DNA of 64,000 nt from Pseudooceanicola algae (lineage in GTDB: Bacteria; Pseudomonadota; Alphaproteobacteria; Rhodobacterales; Rhodobacteraceae), in assembly GCF_003590145.2 (NCBI RefSeq), contig NZ_CP060436.1:1274001-1338000 (forward strand), read 5' to 3'. Positions 27,697-36,352 of the stretch are shown piece by piece (the first letter of the stretch is position 1; the number at the start of each line of letters is the position of its first letter). Under the pieces are notes generated by a model. That model was not told where the DNA came from. It did no database searches and saw only the letters and a program-made list of their open reading frames with translations. A program made the position numbers and the translations under genes.

Positions 27697-28956
27697 ATGT
27701 TTTTCTGGATCACCTGCTCTGCCCTAGCGCTTGGCGTGGCCGCTGTACTGGCGCGCACGATGATGACGCGGACGGCGCCGGGCCCGGACTCTCCGGCCAG
27801 TTTCGACCTTCAGATCTACCGCGACCAATTGGCCGAGGTCGACCGCGATCTGGCCCGTGGCGTGCTGCCCGAAAGCGAAGCAGGACGGCTGCGCACCGAA
27901 ATCTCGCGGCGGATCCTGACGGCAGACAGCGCAGACCGCACGCCTGCAACCATCGCCACCGCAAGGGGCCCCGGCCGATGGGCAGCCCTTGCCGGATCCG
28001 GTGCCGTTCTGGCATTGGCGGTGGGGCTTTATGCCTGGCTCGGCGTGCCAGGACAGCCGGACCTGCCGCGCGCGCAGCGCATCGCCACCGCCAAGGGGCT
28101 GCTCGACTCGCGCCCCAGCCAGGCAGAGGCCGAAGCCGCCATCGGCGGCGCCATGACCTATGCGCCGGCCGTCGAGGTCTCGGAAGACTTCGAGACCCTG
28201 ATGACGCGGTTGCGCAGTGCCCTGGCCGAACGCCCCGACGATGAACAGGGCCTGCGTCTGCTGGCCCGCAACGAAGCGGCCCTTGGCAACTTCCAGGCAG
28301 CCTACGACGCACAGCGCCGCCTGCTTGCGGTCGCCGGCACGCGCGCCACCGCGCAGGACCATGCCGATCACGCCGACATGCTGATCCTGTCGGCCGGTGG
28401 CACGATTTCGGCCGAGGCGGCAGAGGCGCTTCAGGCCGCGCTGCGGCTGGATCCCGGCAATGGGGCGGCGACCTATTATTCCGGCCTGCTGATGGCCCAG
28501 ACCGACCGGCCCGACATTGCCTTCAACCTGTGGAACCGGCTGCTGCGGACCAGCCCCACCGATGCGCCCTGGATGGCGCCACTGCGCGCGCAGCTGCCGC
28601 AGGTGGCGCGGATGGCCGGGGAAAGCCGCTTTGAAATGCCCGCGCCGCCGGCCTCGGCCCTGACAGACCCGTCCCTGCCCGGCCCCTCGGCGGGTGATAT
28701 CGCCGCGGCGCAGGACATGAGTGCGCAGGACCAGCAGGACATGATCCGCGGAATGGTCGACGGGCTGGCCAGCCGTCTGGCCAGTGACGGCGGCGTGGCC
28801 TCGGAATGGGCCCGGCTGATTGCCGCACTCGGCGTGCTGGGTGAAACCGACCGCGCCCGCGCGATTTACCAGGAAGCAGAGCAGACCTTTGCAGGCAATC
28901 CCGGTGACCTGGCGGTGATTGCCCGCGCCGGCCAGCAAGCAGGGCTTGACCAATGA
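27697..28956 (+). CDS. ccmI: Cytochrome c biogenesis protein CcmI
   Basis: 419-residue apocytochrome c chaperone of the Ccm system that presents apocytochromes for haem attachment. It has the typical two-part build: an N-terminal helix (FFWITCSALALGVAAVLAR), a cytoplasmic loop with QIYRDQLAEVDRDLARGVLPESEA, a second helix (WAALAGSGAVLALAVGLYAWL, about residues 92-112), then a periplasmic TPR domain. It overlaps ruvX by ATGA (28953-28956). The rest of the ccm genes are not in the window. Confidence 0.92.
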   Translation: MFFWITCSALALGVAAVLARTMMTRTAPGPDSPASFDLQIYRDQLAEVDRDLARGVLPESEAGRLRTEISRRILTADSADRTPATIATARGPGRWAALAGSGAVLALAVGLYAWLGVPGQPDLPRAQRIATAKGLLDSRPSQAEAEAAIGGAMTYAPAVEVSEDFETLMTRLRSALAERPDDEQGLRLLARNEAALGNFQAAYDAQRRLLAVAGTRATAQDHADHADMLILSAGGTISAEAAEALQAALRLDPGNGAATYYSGLLMAQTDRPDIAFNLWNRLLRTSPTDAPWMAPLRAQLPQVARMAGESRFEMPAPPASALTDPSLPGPSAGDIAAAQDMSAQDQQDMIRGMVDGLASRLASDGGVASEWARLIAALGVLGETDRARAIYQEAEQTFAGNPGDLAVIARAGQQAGLDQ

Positions 28957-29432
28957 TCCACGAAGACGTTGCAGATTTCGCCACCGCCCTGCCGCCGTTC
29001 CGCGCCATCGCCGGGCTGGATCTGGGCGAGCGCACCATCGGCGTCGCGGTCAGCGATACCCTGCTGGGTGTCGCCACACCGCTGGAAACCATCCGGCGCA
29101 AGAAATTCGGCGTCGATGCCGCCGCGCTGATGGCGATCCTGTCCAAGCGCAACATCGCCGGGATCGTGCTGGGCCTGCCGCGCAACATGGACGGCTCCGA
29201 AGGCCCGCGCTGTCAGAAGACCCGCGCCTTTGCCCGAAACCTGCTGCCCCTGACCGACCTGCCGATTACCTATTGGGACGAACGCCTGTCCACCGTCGCC
29301 GCAGAACGTGCGCTGCTGGAAGCCGATGCCTCGCGCAAGCGCCGGGCCGAGGTCATCGACCACGTGGCGGCCTCCTACATCCTGCAAGGGGTGCTGGACC
29401 GGCTGGGACATCTGAAACGGGGGGCCTCGTGA
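28953..29432 (+). CDS. ruvX: Holliday junction resolvase-like / pre-16S rRNA nuclease RuvX (YqgF)
   Basis: 159-residue RNase H-like nuclease that matures the 16S rRNA 5' end. The motif AGLDLGERTIGVAVSD (about residues 22-37) carries the first catalytic Asp. IVLGLPRNMDGSEG, WDERLSTVAAER and the acidic HVAASYILQGVLD complete the active-site set. Translationally coupled at both ends: ATGA with ccmI, GTGA with the DUF1289 gene. Confidence 0.95.
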   Translation: MIHEDVADFATALPPFRAIAGLDLGERTIGVAVSDTLLGVATPLETIRRKKFGVDAAALMAILSKRNIAGIVLGLPRNMDGSEGPRCQKTRAFARNLLPLTDLPITYWDERLSTVAAERALLEADASRKRRAEVIDHVAASYILQGVLDRLGHLKRGAS

Positions 29433-29686
29433 CCACTGGCAAGGAGATCTGGCATCGCGAAGAGATCGCTTCGCCTTGCGTGAATATCTGCGTGATGCAC
29501 CCGCAGGCGGGTCTTTGCACCGGCTGCCTGCGCTCGCGCGACGAGATCGCGCAGTGGTCCACCCTGTCGCAGGACGAACGCCGCGCCATCATGGCAGAAC
29601 TGCCCGAACGCGGCCCGCTGAAGACCAGCCGCCGGGGTGGTCGCGCCGGCCGGCTACAGCGCGAACGCGACGGCAGCGGCAGCTAG
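29429..29686 (+). CDS. DUF1289 small cysteine protein
   Basis: 85-residue protein of the DUF1289 family. The motif SPCVNICVMHPQAGLCTGCL (about residues 15-34) has four cysteines arranged as a likely small metal site, followed by RSRDEIAQW. A basic tail ends the protein. The GTG start at 29429 overlaps the ruvX stop (GTGA). Family function unknown. Confidence 0.88.
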   Translation: MTTGKEIWHREEIASPCVNICVMHPQAGLCTGCLRSRDEIAQWSTLSQDERRAIMAELPERGPLKTSRRGGRAGRLQRERDGSGS

Positions 29687-29708
29687 ACCGCCCCTGCCGC
29701 ACGGGTTT

Positions 29709-30533
29709 TCAACCGAACCAGGCCTTGCGCAGCATGTTCAGCGCCACCAGGAACAGGAAGCCCGCAAAGAACCTCTTCAGCGGCTTGGGGTCGGTGGCAT
29801 GGGCCAGCTTTGCACCAAGCGGCGCGGTCAGGGTCGTCATGCAGATCACGACCAGAAAGGCCGGCAGGTTGACCGCCCCGACAGACCCCGGCGGAAAGGC
29901 CCCTTCGGGCACCTTCACCAGCAGGAAACCGATCACCGAAGGCACCGCGATCGTCAGGCCAAATCCCGCCGCGGTGGCCACCGCCCGGTGAATGGGCCGC
30001 CCGTACAGCGTCATGATCGGCACGCCGAAGGACCCGCCGCCGATGCCCATCATCGCCGAAAGGAAGCCCACGATCGGCGACAGGACCGAACGTGTCACGA
30101 TCCCCGGCATCTGGTCCGAGATCTGCCATTCCGATTTCCCGAAGGCCATGTAGAGACTGATCAGCAGCCCGATACAGCCGAACATCACCTGCAATTCGGC
30201 CGACCGCAGTTGCGAGGCGACCAGCACCCCCAGCAGGGCCCCGATGATGATCCCCGGCGCCCAGGTCCGCAGGATCGTCCAGTCGACCGCTCCCTTGCGG
30301 TTGTGACTTGCGATGGAGCGCATCGAGGTGACGACAATCGTCGCCAGCGAGGTCCCGAGGCAAAGCTGCATCAGGGCCGGGCTGTCATATCCAAGCGACT
30401 GGAAGGTGTAGAAGAACGCCGGCACCAAGACGATCCCCCCGCCGACACCCAGCAATCCCGCCAAAACGCCCGCGACCGCGCCGATCACGATCAAGACGCC
30501 CAGCAAGGACATCAACAAGCCGATATTTTCCAT
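29709..30533 (-). CDS. TauE/SafE-family sulfite/anion exporter-like permease
   Basis: 274-residue membrane protein with about eight helices and the two internally related motifs AGVLAGLLGVGGGIVLVP (about residues 20-37) and FLSAMMGIGGGSFGVP (about 158-173) that define the TauE/SafE fold. The family exports sulfite, sulfoacetate or other small organic anions; substrate here unknown. Convergent with the DUF1289 gene and divergent from the MFS gene. Confidence 0.92.
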   Translation of the reverse strand: MENIGLLMSLLGVLIVIGAVAGVLAGLLGVGGGIVLVPAFFYTFQSLGYDSPALMQLCLGTSLATIVVTSMRSIASHNRKGAVDWTILRTWAPGIIIGALLGVLVASQLRSAELQVMFGCIGLLISLYMAFGKSEWQISDQMPGIVTRSVLSPIVGFLSAMMGIGGGSFGVPIMTLYGRPIHRAVATAAGFGLTIAVPSVIGFLLVKVPEGAFPPGSVGAVNLPAFLVVICMTTLTAPLGAKLAHATDPKPLKRFFAGFLFLVALNMLRKAWFG

Positions 30534-30750
30534 GGTCTTCCCCGTTCATATTCTGGCGCCGAGCAAAATCAAGTTTCCGGCCGGCGCGCAAGGTGTCGCC
30601 GCGGGTTCTGCACCGCAGCAGCCCAAGGATCGGCGGTTGTGTGATTGCGAAGGGAAATTGCGTCGCGGGTCGGACTTGGCCTTGACGTGAAGCACGGCTA
30701 GCATCGGGGCTTTCTGAGATCCCCCCATTCCAGTCCCGCGCGGTTACCCC

Positions 30751-31929
30751 ATGCTTCGTTTTGCCCTCGTCCTGGGCGTGCTGTCCCTGACCAGCCCGCT
30801 TGCCATCGACATGTACCTGCCCGCCCTGCCCCAGCTGGCGGCCGATTTCGGCGCCAGCGAAGCGGCAGTGCAGGCGACCCTGATCGGCTATTTCATCCCC
30901 TTTGGTCTGGCCCAGTTGTTCTACGGCCCGCTCGCCGATGCGACCGGGCGCCGCCTGCCGCTGCTGATCGGCCTGTCGGTGTTTTGCCTGGGCGCCATCG
31001 GGTCGGTCTTTGCCCACAGCCTGCCCGCGCTTGTCGCCTGGCGGGTGCTGCAAGGTCTGGGCGGAGCCAGCCTGATGGTCATTCCCCGCGCCGTGATCCG
31101 CGATCGCTATACCGGGACCGAGGCGACGCGGCTGATGGCGATGGTGATGCTGGTGATCTCGATCTCGCCCATGCTGGCACCGCTGTTCGGCACGCTGGTG
31201 CTGGCGTTCGGCAGCTGGCGGGCAATCTTTGTCAGCCTCGCCGGGCTCAGTCTGCTGGGCATCCTTCTGACGCTGTTCGCGCTGCCCGAAACCCTCGGGA
31301 CAGCGGCGCGGCGGCCCGTCTCGCTGGCCGAGATGCGGCGCGGCGCGCGGATCCTGTTCACCGATCCGGTGTTCCTCGGGCTGACGCTGGTGGGCGGCTT
31401 CGGCATGGCCAGCTTCTTTGTCTTCATCGCCTCGGCCTCTTTCGTCTACATGCAAAGCTTCGGCCTGAGCGAGACGCAGTTTTCCATCGCCTTTGCCTGC
31501 AATGCCGTGGGCTTTTTCGGGGCCAGCCAGGTGGCCGCCGGACTGGCGCTGCGGATCGGCATGTCGCGGATGGTGCGGCTGGCGGCGACGGGTTTCTGCG
31601 TCTTCACCCTGCTGCTGTTGCTCATCGCGCTGGCCGGTGCGGCGAATGTCTGGACGGTCGGAGCCTGCCTTGTCATCGCCAACAGCTTCCTCGGGCTGAT
31701 CATCCCGACGACCATGGTTCTGGCCCTTGATGATCACGGAGAGATCGCCGGGCTGGCGTCGTCCATCGGCGGGACATTGCAGATGGTGGTCGGCGGCATG
31801 ATGATCGCCGCAACCGGCCCCTTCTTTGACGGCACCGCCCTGCCGATGGCCGGGGCAATCGCGATCTGCGGGGTGATGGCCTTGCTGCTGACGACCCTTG
31901 TCCTGCGCCGCCGGGCCGAGCTGGCCTGA
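30751..31929 (+). CDS. Bcr/CflA-family MFS multidrug transporter
   Basis: 392-residue 12-helix major facilitator. The opening LTSPLAIDMYLPALPQLAADF is typical of Bcr/CflA drug/H+ antiporters. GPLADATGRRLPLLIGL is the loop 2-3 motif A, and RVLQGLGGASLMVIPRAVIRD matches the motif C region. Likely exports sulfonamide/bicyclomycin-like drugs or small metabolites; the natural substrate is not known. It is single and not in an operon. Confidence 0.92.
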   Translation: MLRFALVLGVLSLTSPLAIDMYLPALPQLAADFGASEAAVQATLIGYFIPFGLAQLFYGPLADATGRRLPLLIGLSVFCLGAIGSVFAHSLPALVAWRVLQGLGGASLMVIPRAVIRDRYTGTEATRLMAMVMLVISISPMLAPLFGTLVLAFGSWRAIFVSLAGLSLLGILLTLFALPETLGTAARRPVSLAEMRRGARILFTDPVFLGLTLVGGFGMASFFVFIASASFVYMQSFGLSETQFSIAFACNAVGFFGASQVAAGLALRIGMSRMVRLAATGFCVFTLLLLLIALAGAANVWTVGACLVIANSFLGLIIPTTMVLALDDHGEIAGLASSIGGTLQMVVGGMMIAATGPFFDGTALPMAGAIAICGVMALLLTTLVLRRRAELA

Positions 31930-31951
31930 AGCCCGAGGGGCACGGGACGCA

Positions 31952-32950
31952 TCACCCGACGTTGCGGGCCCCTTCGGTAACGGCGGCAAGCGCCTCCAGC
32001 ACCAGGGCGGGACCGGCGTCCTTGCGATGCGCGCCTTCGGACAAGATGCGGCGCCAGGCCCGCGCGCCGGGCCGCCCCTGGAACAGCCCCAGCATGTGCC
32101 GCGTCACCTGCGCCAGCTTGCCGCCCTGGGCAAGATGGTCCTCGATATAGGGCAGCATCGCCAGAACGGCCTGTTCGGCGTCAAGGCAGGCGGCCTGCGT
32201 TCCGTAGATCCTCTGATCCGCACCGCAAAGGATCGTCGCGGGATCATGATAGGCCGAGCGCCCGATCATCACCCCGTCCAGCCCCGCCGCCAGAAAGGCC
32301 TCGGCCTGGTCGAGCGAGGTGATCCCGCCGTTGACCGAAAGATGCAGCGCGGGAAACCGGTCGCGCATCCGCAGCACCAGATCGTAATCCAGCGGCGGCA
32401 CATCGCGGTTTTCCTTCGGGCTGAGCCCTTTCAGCCAGGCCTTGCGCGCATGGATAGTCACACGTTCGCAGCCCGCATCCGCGATCCGCGCCAGGAAATC
32501 GGGCAGCACGGTTTCGGGATCCTGATCATCGACCCCGATGCGGCACTTCACCGTCACGTCGACATCGACCGCATCCCGCATCGCCGTGACGCAATCCGCC
32601 ACCAGGGCCGCGTCCTTCATCAGGACCGCGCCGAAGGTCCCTGATTGCACCCGGTCAGACGGGCAGCCGCAATTGAGGTTGATCTCGTCATAGCCCGCAT
32701 CCCGCCCCAGTTCGGCGGCCGCGGCGAGTTCCACCGGATCCGATCCGCCCAATTGCAACGCCAATGGATGTTCGTCCGCATTGAAGGCCAGCAGATGCAG
32801 CGCCCCGCCCCGCACCAACGCCGGAGACGTTACCATCTCGGTATAAAGCAGGGCCTCGCGGCTGAGCAGCCGATGCAGGTATCGGCAATGGCGGTCGGTC
32901 CAGTCCATCATCGGGGCGACGGAAAGCCTAGCGTGTTGACTAATCTTCAT
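31952..32950 (-). CDS. dusA: tRNA-dihydrouridine(20/20a) synthase DusA
   Basis: 332-residue flavoenzyme that reduces uridine 20/20a in the tRNA D-loop. SVAPMMDWTDRHCRYLHRLL (residues 10-29), EINLNCGCPSDRVQ with the catalytic Cys (about residue 100), VTIHARKAWLKGLSPKENRD and SVNGGITSLDQAE are DusA-specific. The first ten residues (MKISQHARLS) are unlike usual family N-termini and AT-richer than the rest. This fits re-creation of the 5' end by an element inserted at dusA (see the integrase remnant next door). Start ATG 32950 with an AAAGAGAA upstream. Confidence 0.95.
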   Translation of the reverse strand: MKISQHARLSVAPMMDWTDRHCRYLHRLLSREALLYTEMVTSPALVRGGALHLLAFNADEHPLALQLGGSDPVELAAAAELGRDAGYDEINLNCGCPSDRVQSGTFGAVLMKDAALVADCVTAMRDAVDVDVTVKCRIGVDDQDPETVLPDFLARIADAGCERVTIHARKAWLKGLSPKENRDVPPLDYDLVLRMRDRFPALHLSVNGGITSLDQAEAFLAAGLDGVMIGRSAYHDPATILCGADQRIYGTQAACLDAEQAVLAMLPYIEDHLAQGGKLAQVTRHMLGLFQGRPGARAWRRILSEGAHRKDAGPALVLEALAAVTEGARNVG

Positions 32951-32999
32951 TTCTCTTTACATTCAACCTGTTGCGGGGAAATGTTGCTACGCAAGGATA

Positions 33000-33890
33000 C
33001 GTCCCAATGTCCCCCGGCTTGCCCCTTTACGACGACCTACTGCACACTCGGCCCACACGATATAGCCACTATAGGCAAGCGCCCCTCCGATGGGTACCGG
33101 GTCCGGATCAGGCCGACGGGCGGCTATGCCAACGAGACCTTTCACTGCTCGAGCGACGCCGCCGAACGGGCCCGTCAGGCAGAGACGCGCGTTGCACAGG
33201 GCCCGTCGCCAAACAAGCCGTCCGCCGCGCGCCTTGCAGCGTTTGGCGATCTCGTTGACCTGCATATAGACGACATGAGCGCGATTGGGAAACCACCTCG
33301 CAGAAGCAGGGCCGCAAGCCTCGCCACCTAGAATAACGATCGCGGCAATTCCCGGCCAGGCCATATAGATCGTGCGATGCTGAACGCCTATGGCCGCAAG
33401 CGTGCAAATATGAGGGCCGGTCCCGCGACGCTTGACTGACGATTGGGTGGCATCAAGTTGATCAGCACGCAGGATGAAGCCGTGAAGGGGCGCGATTTTA
33501 CCTCGAAGCGGGATGACCTCGCGCGCATCGACTTGAAGCGGTTGGAGGGATTGGCAAAGGTCCGGAACGCGACAGACGGCCGGCAAGGGAAGACGTAAAC
33601 TGCCTGTTCCGGGACATGGATGACAAGGAAGGCCTGTCCCGACCGATGACACGAAGCGTGAAGTTCGCGGTAGTCACGGCCACGCGCCTTGATGAGATCT
33701 GCCGCCTTGAATAGCGCGATTTGGACGTCGAACGCCGGATGCTCCTGATCCGGGATCGCAAGGATCCCAAAACAAGACCGGAAATGACCAGTGCATTCCA
33801 CTGTTTGATGCCACGGGTTTTGACGCTTGGGCCATGGTCAGGGCGCGGGACAAGCATCCGGGGAAGTGTGAGGGCAAGATAATCCCCTAG
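33000..33890 (+). pseudogene. Decayed tyrosine integrase (phage/island type)
   Basis: Fragments of one site-specific recombinase occur in several frames. The N-terminal arm-binding part reads YRVRIRPTGGYANETFHCSS, then AAFGDLVDLHIDDMSAIGKP (about 33090-33310). Downstream is part of the catalytic domain: VTATRLDEICRLE, a stop, then RDLDVERRMLLIRDRKDPK (about 33673-33770), then after a frame change FDATGFDAWAMVRARDK (about 33810-33850). TRLDEICRL holds the catalytic-Arg-type motif. The C-terminal HxxR/Tyr part is missing. It points away from dusA, starting within about 100 bases of the dusA start codon. Confidence 0.8.
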
Positions 33891-33899
33891 CGCTCTTGA

Positions 33900-34198
33900 T
33901 CCGTTGGCCCGGCCGTCCGTTGCGTTTGCAGGGAGGTCCCCAGGCGGTCGGCCGCAGACCTACAGCGACACCGCCATCCAGAGATGCCCGACCACTGAGC
34001 CGCAGGATATTGCGAAGGAATGCCCCTAGAGCGGATGAAGGCTCAGTTCGGCAAGGCGATGCGCCATACGACCGGGTTCGTCGAGCCCCTGATGCGCCTG
34101 AAGTGGAAACATGTGAGCGGGCCAGATTTCATCATGACCGAAGGCCAGGGAACCACCCTGCGCGCCTCAACTCGGATCCTTCCGGAAAGACCCCTGTG
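33900..34198 (+). mobile_element. IS5-type transposase N-terminal remnant
   Basis: A short frame reads QTYSDTAIQRCP (about 33955-33990) and, shifted, KAQFGKAMRHTTGFVEPLMR and LPERPLCLLI (34038-34205). These match the N-terminal region of IS5-type transposases that read TYSDAAIQ...LF..LRQTTGFVESLL. The DDE domain is absent and frames are broken, so it is inactive. It lies directly before the first gene of the island cargo. Confidence 0.7.
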
Positions 34199-34199
34199 C

Positions 34200-34886
34200 C
34201 TATTGATCGCAGGCCGACCAAACCGCCAGAATGTCTGCCGCATTCATTACGACACCCGTATGTAGCGACACCATCTTGAGCGCAGCTTCTTCCATTTCGG
34301 GAAAACTGCCGCGGACAAGGTCTGCGGCGACACAGACCCGATATCCAAGGTTGGACGCATCAAACGTCGCGTTCAACACACAGCAATCGGCCATGCCACC
34401 GTTGAACACGACCCGCTTGATCCCCATCGAACGCAGCAGGAAATCAAGGTCGGTGGGGTAGAACGGCGACAGGCGGCGTTTGGTTTCGACAATCAGGTCA
34501 CTGTCCAGAACCTCTGTCGCAAACTCTGTCCATCTTGTGCCTTGGATCGCATGTTCATCCATGCCGGGAATATCGCCGACAGTCAGCGGGAACACTGTGC
34601 GCCACGCGGCGGGGTGTAGCCCTTTGATGTCATCCTCGCCAGTTCTGCGCAGCACGGAGCGCACGTGGATGATCGGCACGGACAACGCACGGGCTGCGCG
34701 ATGGAAATCATTCACAGGCGCGATAATCTCGCGCCCACGCGGGGCGGGACAGGGGCACATCGGGTCAGTCGACAAATGACCCTCATGCATGTCAATCGAG
34801 ACGACGGCGGTATCCGTGCGCGCCACCCATTCGCCGAAGGTTTCATCGGGCAGGTCCCGTTCAACCCCATAGACAATCGCCTTCAC
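34200..34886 (-). CDS. Isochorismatase-fold cysteine hydrolase
   Basis: 228-residue amidohydrolase-type enzyme. The catalytic triad of the superfamily is visible: Asp in VVSIDMHEGH (about residue 32), Lys in VETKRRLSPFYPTDLD (about 133), Cys in GGMADCCVLNATFDA (about 167). Relatives include N-carbamoylsarcosine amidohydrolase, RutB-type ureidoacrylate hydrolase, biuret hydrolase and nicotinamidase; sequence alone does not choose among them. GTG start at 34886 with AGGGGG upstream. It is the last gene of the minus-strand island operon, so it probably hydrolyses an amide or carbamoyl intermediate of the imported compound. Confidence 0.88.
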   Translation of the reverse strand: MKAIVYGVERDLPDETFGEWVARTDTAVVSIDMHEGHLSTDPMCPCPAPRGREIIAPVNDFHRAARALSVPIIHVRSVLRRTGEDDIKGLHPAAWRTVFPLTVGDIPGMDEHAIQGTRWTEFATEVLDSDLIVETKRRLSPFYPTDLDFLLRSMGIKRVVFNGGMADCCVLNATFDASNLGYRVCVAADLVRGSFPEMEEAALKMVSLHTGVVMNAADILAVWSACDQ

Positions 34887-34905
34887 ATCGCGCCCCCTGA
34901 TAGGT

Positions 34906-34930
34906 GTGGGGCGGGAAGACCCCGCCCCAC
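34906..34930 (-). repeat. Intra-operon hairpin
   Basis: Perfect 10-bp stem GTGGGGCGGG / CCCGCCCCAC with a 5-base loop, between the VOC gene and the hydrolase gene. No T run on the minus strand, so it is more likely an mRNA-processing or attenuation structure than a full terminator. Confidence 0.65.
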
Positions 34931-34936
34931 TGTTGC

Positions 34937-35326
34937 TTACGGATTGGTGCAGGCCAACCGAATGGCGTTGCCATCAGGGTCGCGCAGAACCGCCATGTAC
35001 CAATGATAATAGGTCATGAACTGCTCCTGAACCATCGTGGCGCCCAGGCCCTTGGCCTTCTCTACAATCTCGTCCAGCGATAGTTTGCTTTCGCATTTGA
35101 ACGTGAATGCAGTCTGATCCCCTTCGCCGGCCTTGCGCGGGGTGAGGCCCAGCATGTCATACGCGGCCAGCGCGCTAAACCCGACCATGACATCGCCCGC
35201 CATATAGCCCCGGAACACATCTGACCTCAGACTTTCGTTTTCGGTCAGATCAAAGCAATCCCGGTAGAATTCGGACAGGGTGACAAAGTCCTCCGAAAAG
35301 AGGCTGACCTGCATCAATAAGTTCAT
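34937..35326 (-). CDS. VOC (glyoxalase/dioxygenase superfamily) protein
   Basis: 129-residue single VOC module pair: LFSEDFVTLSEFYRDCFDL at the start and the family-typical ending LRDPDGNAIRLACTNP. The fold hosts glyoxalases, isomerases and extradiol dioxygenases that use a bound metal; here the reaction is unknown. Nine bases separate it from the oxygenase gene, so the two are co-transcribed and probably act on successive intermediates. Confidence 0.85.
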   Translation of the reverse strand: MNLLMQVSLFSEDFVTLSEFYRDCFDLTENESLRSDVFRGYMAGDVMVGFSALAAYDMLGLTPRKAGEGDQTAFTFKCESKLSLDEIVEKAKGLGATMVQEQFMTYYHWYMAVLRDPDGNAIRLACTNP

Positions 35327-35335
35327 AGTCTCGCC

Positions 35336-36319
35336 CTATGCTGCTGTGCCGAAGGTTTTTTCAAACTGCGCCCGCAGGTGTTCACCAGCGGTCATCGGCG
35401 GGTGAACGGCGTGGCCGTCATGCTCCAGGATCGTCGGAGCGACCTCTACCTTGTAGAAATATTCCGGGTCACAGAACGTCGGGCAGGAATAGCGCACCTT
35501 GTCGGTCGTGTTGTTGAGCACGCGGTGATAGGTCGCCTTGTAGCGGTCATTGGTGATGACCGGCAGCATTTCCCCGAGGTTGACGATGTAGGCACCGGGG
35601 ATTGGCGGAGCAGAAATCCACGCACCGTCCGCGTTGCGCACTTCCAGCCCGCCCACGTCGTCTTGCAGCAAGAGGGTGAGCAGACCCCAATCCGTATGCG
35701 CGCCCGCGCCCAACTGGTTCTCAGCGGCGTCTTTCGGCATCGGGGGGTATTTCAGGATACGGCAGTAATGCAGCGGCTCTTCCAACGACGCATCAAAGTA
35801 GTCCTCAGGCAGATCAAGCGACAACGCCACAAGTCGGGCCAAATGGCGACCCAGATCCAGCGTCTTTTCCACATAGGCCTCATATTGCGGGCGGAAGTCG
35901 GGGAAGGTTTCGGGCCATTGGTTCGGTCCGGTGCCCGGGACGTTCATCTTGGTGTAACGGTGATCCGGCCCGGCCTCCACACTCGACATGTACCCCTCTT
36001 TCAGATCGGGTGGCGACCCTTCGTCCAGCGTTTGCGCCGCCATCGCCTCATAGCCACGGGTCGAGTCCTGATTCACGCTGTCGAGCTTGGTCTTCTCGTC
36101 CATCGGAAGGTCAAAGAACCGCGCGGCAAGCTCCAGTTGGTTGTCCATCACCTCTTGCGGGATCGAGTGGTTCTTCACGTAGAAAAATCCAGTATCGACG
36201 CAGGCCTTGTGGATTTCCCACGCCACTTTCCTGCGCTTCTCGATGTCGTCCGAATAGCTGTCGGCGAGGTCGATAACCGGAATTTCCGTGGCGGCGTGTG
36301 GGGGTTCATAGATAATCAT
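35336..36319 (-). CDS. 2-oxoglutarate/Fe(II)-dependent oxygenase (isopenicillin N synthase-like)
   Basis: 327-residue non-haem iron oxygenase. An N-terminal DIOX_N region (IPVIDLADSYSDDIEKRR; DTGFFYVKNHSIP) precedes the jelly-roll core. AHTDWGLLTLLLQDDVGGLE provides His and Asp ligands (about residues 208-210), KATYHRVLN the distal His (about 263) and VRYSCPTF the Arg-x-Ser 2-oxoglutarate clamp. All key residues are present, so it should be active. AAGGAG precedes the ATG at 36319. Likely hydroxylates or demethylates the compound brought in by the adjacent ABC importer. The substrate is unknown. Confidence 0.92.
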   Translation of the reverse strand: MIIYEPPHAATEIPVIDLADSYSDDIEKRRKVAWEIHKACVDTGFFYVKNHSIPQEVMDNQLELAARFFDLPMDEKTKLDSVNQDSTRGYEAMAAQTLDEGSPPDLKEGYMSSVEAGPDHRYTKMNVPGTGPNQWPETFPDFRPQYEAYVEKTLDLGRHLARLVALSLDLPEDYFDASLEEPLHYCRILKYPPMPKDAAENQLGAGAHTDWGLLTLLLQDDVGGLEVRNADGAWISAPPIPGAYIVNLGEMLPVITNDRYKATYHRVLNNTTDKVRYSCPTFCDPEYFYKVEVAPTILEHDGHAVHPPMTAGEHLRAQFEKTFGTAA

Positions 36320-36352
36320 TGGGTCTCCTTCCCAGTCAGGTGTTCTTGCGCA

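Noticed and set aside
34200-34886. N-carbamoylsarcosine hydrolase feeding the nearby sarcosine oxidase
   Set aside because: Attractive because the product would be sarcosine, but the genes are 7 kb apart, in separate units of different origin, and the hydrolase subfamily cannot be fixed from motifs alone.
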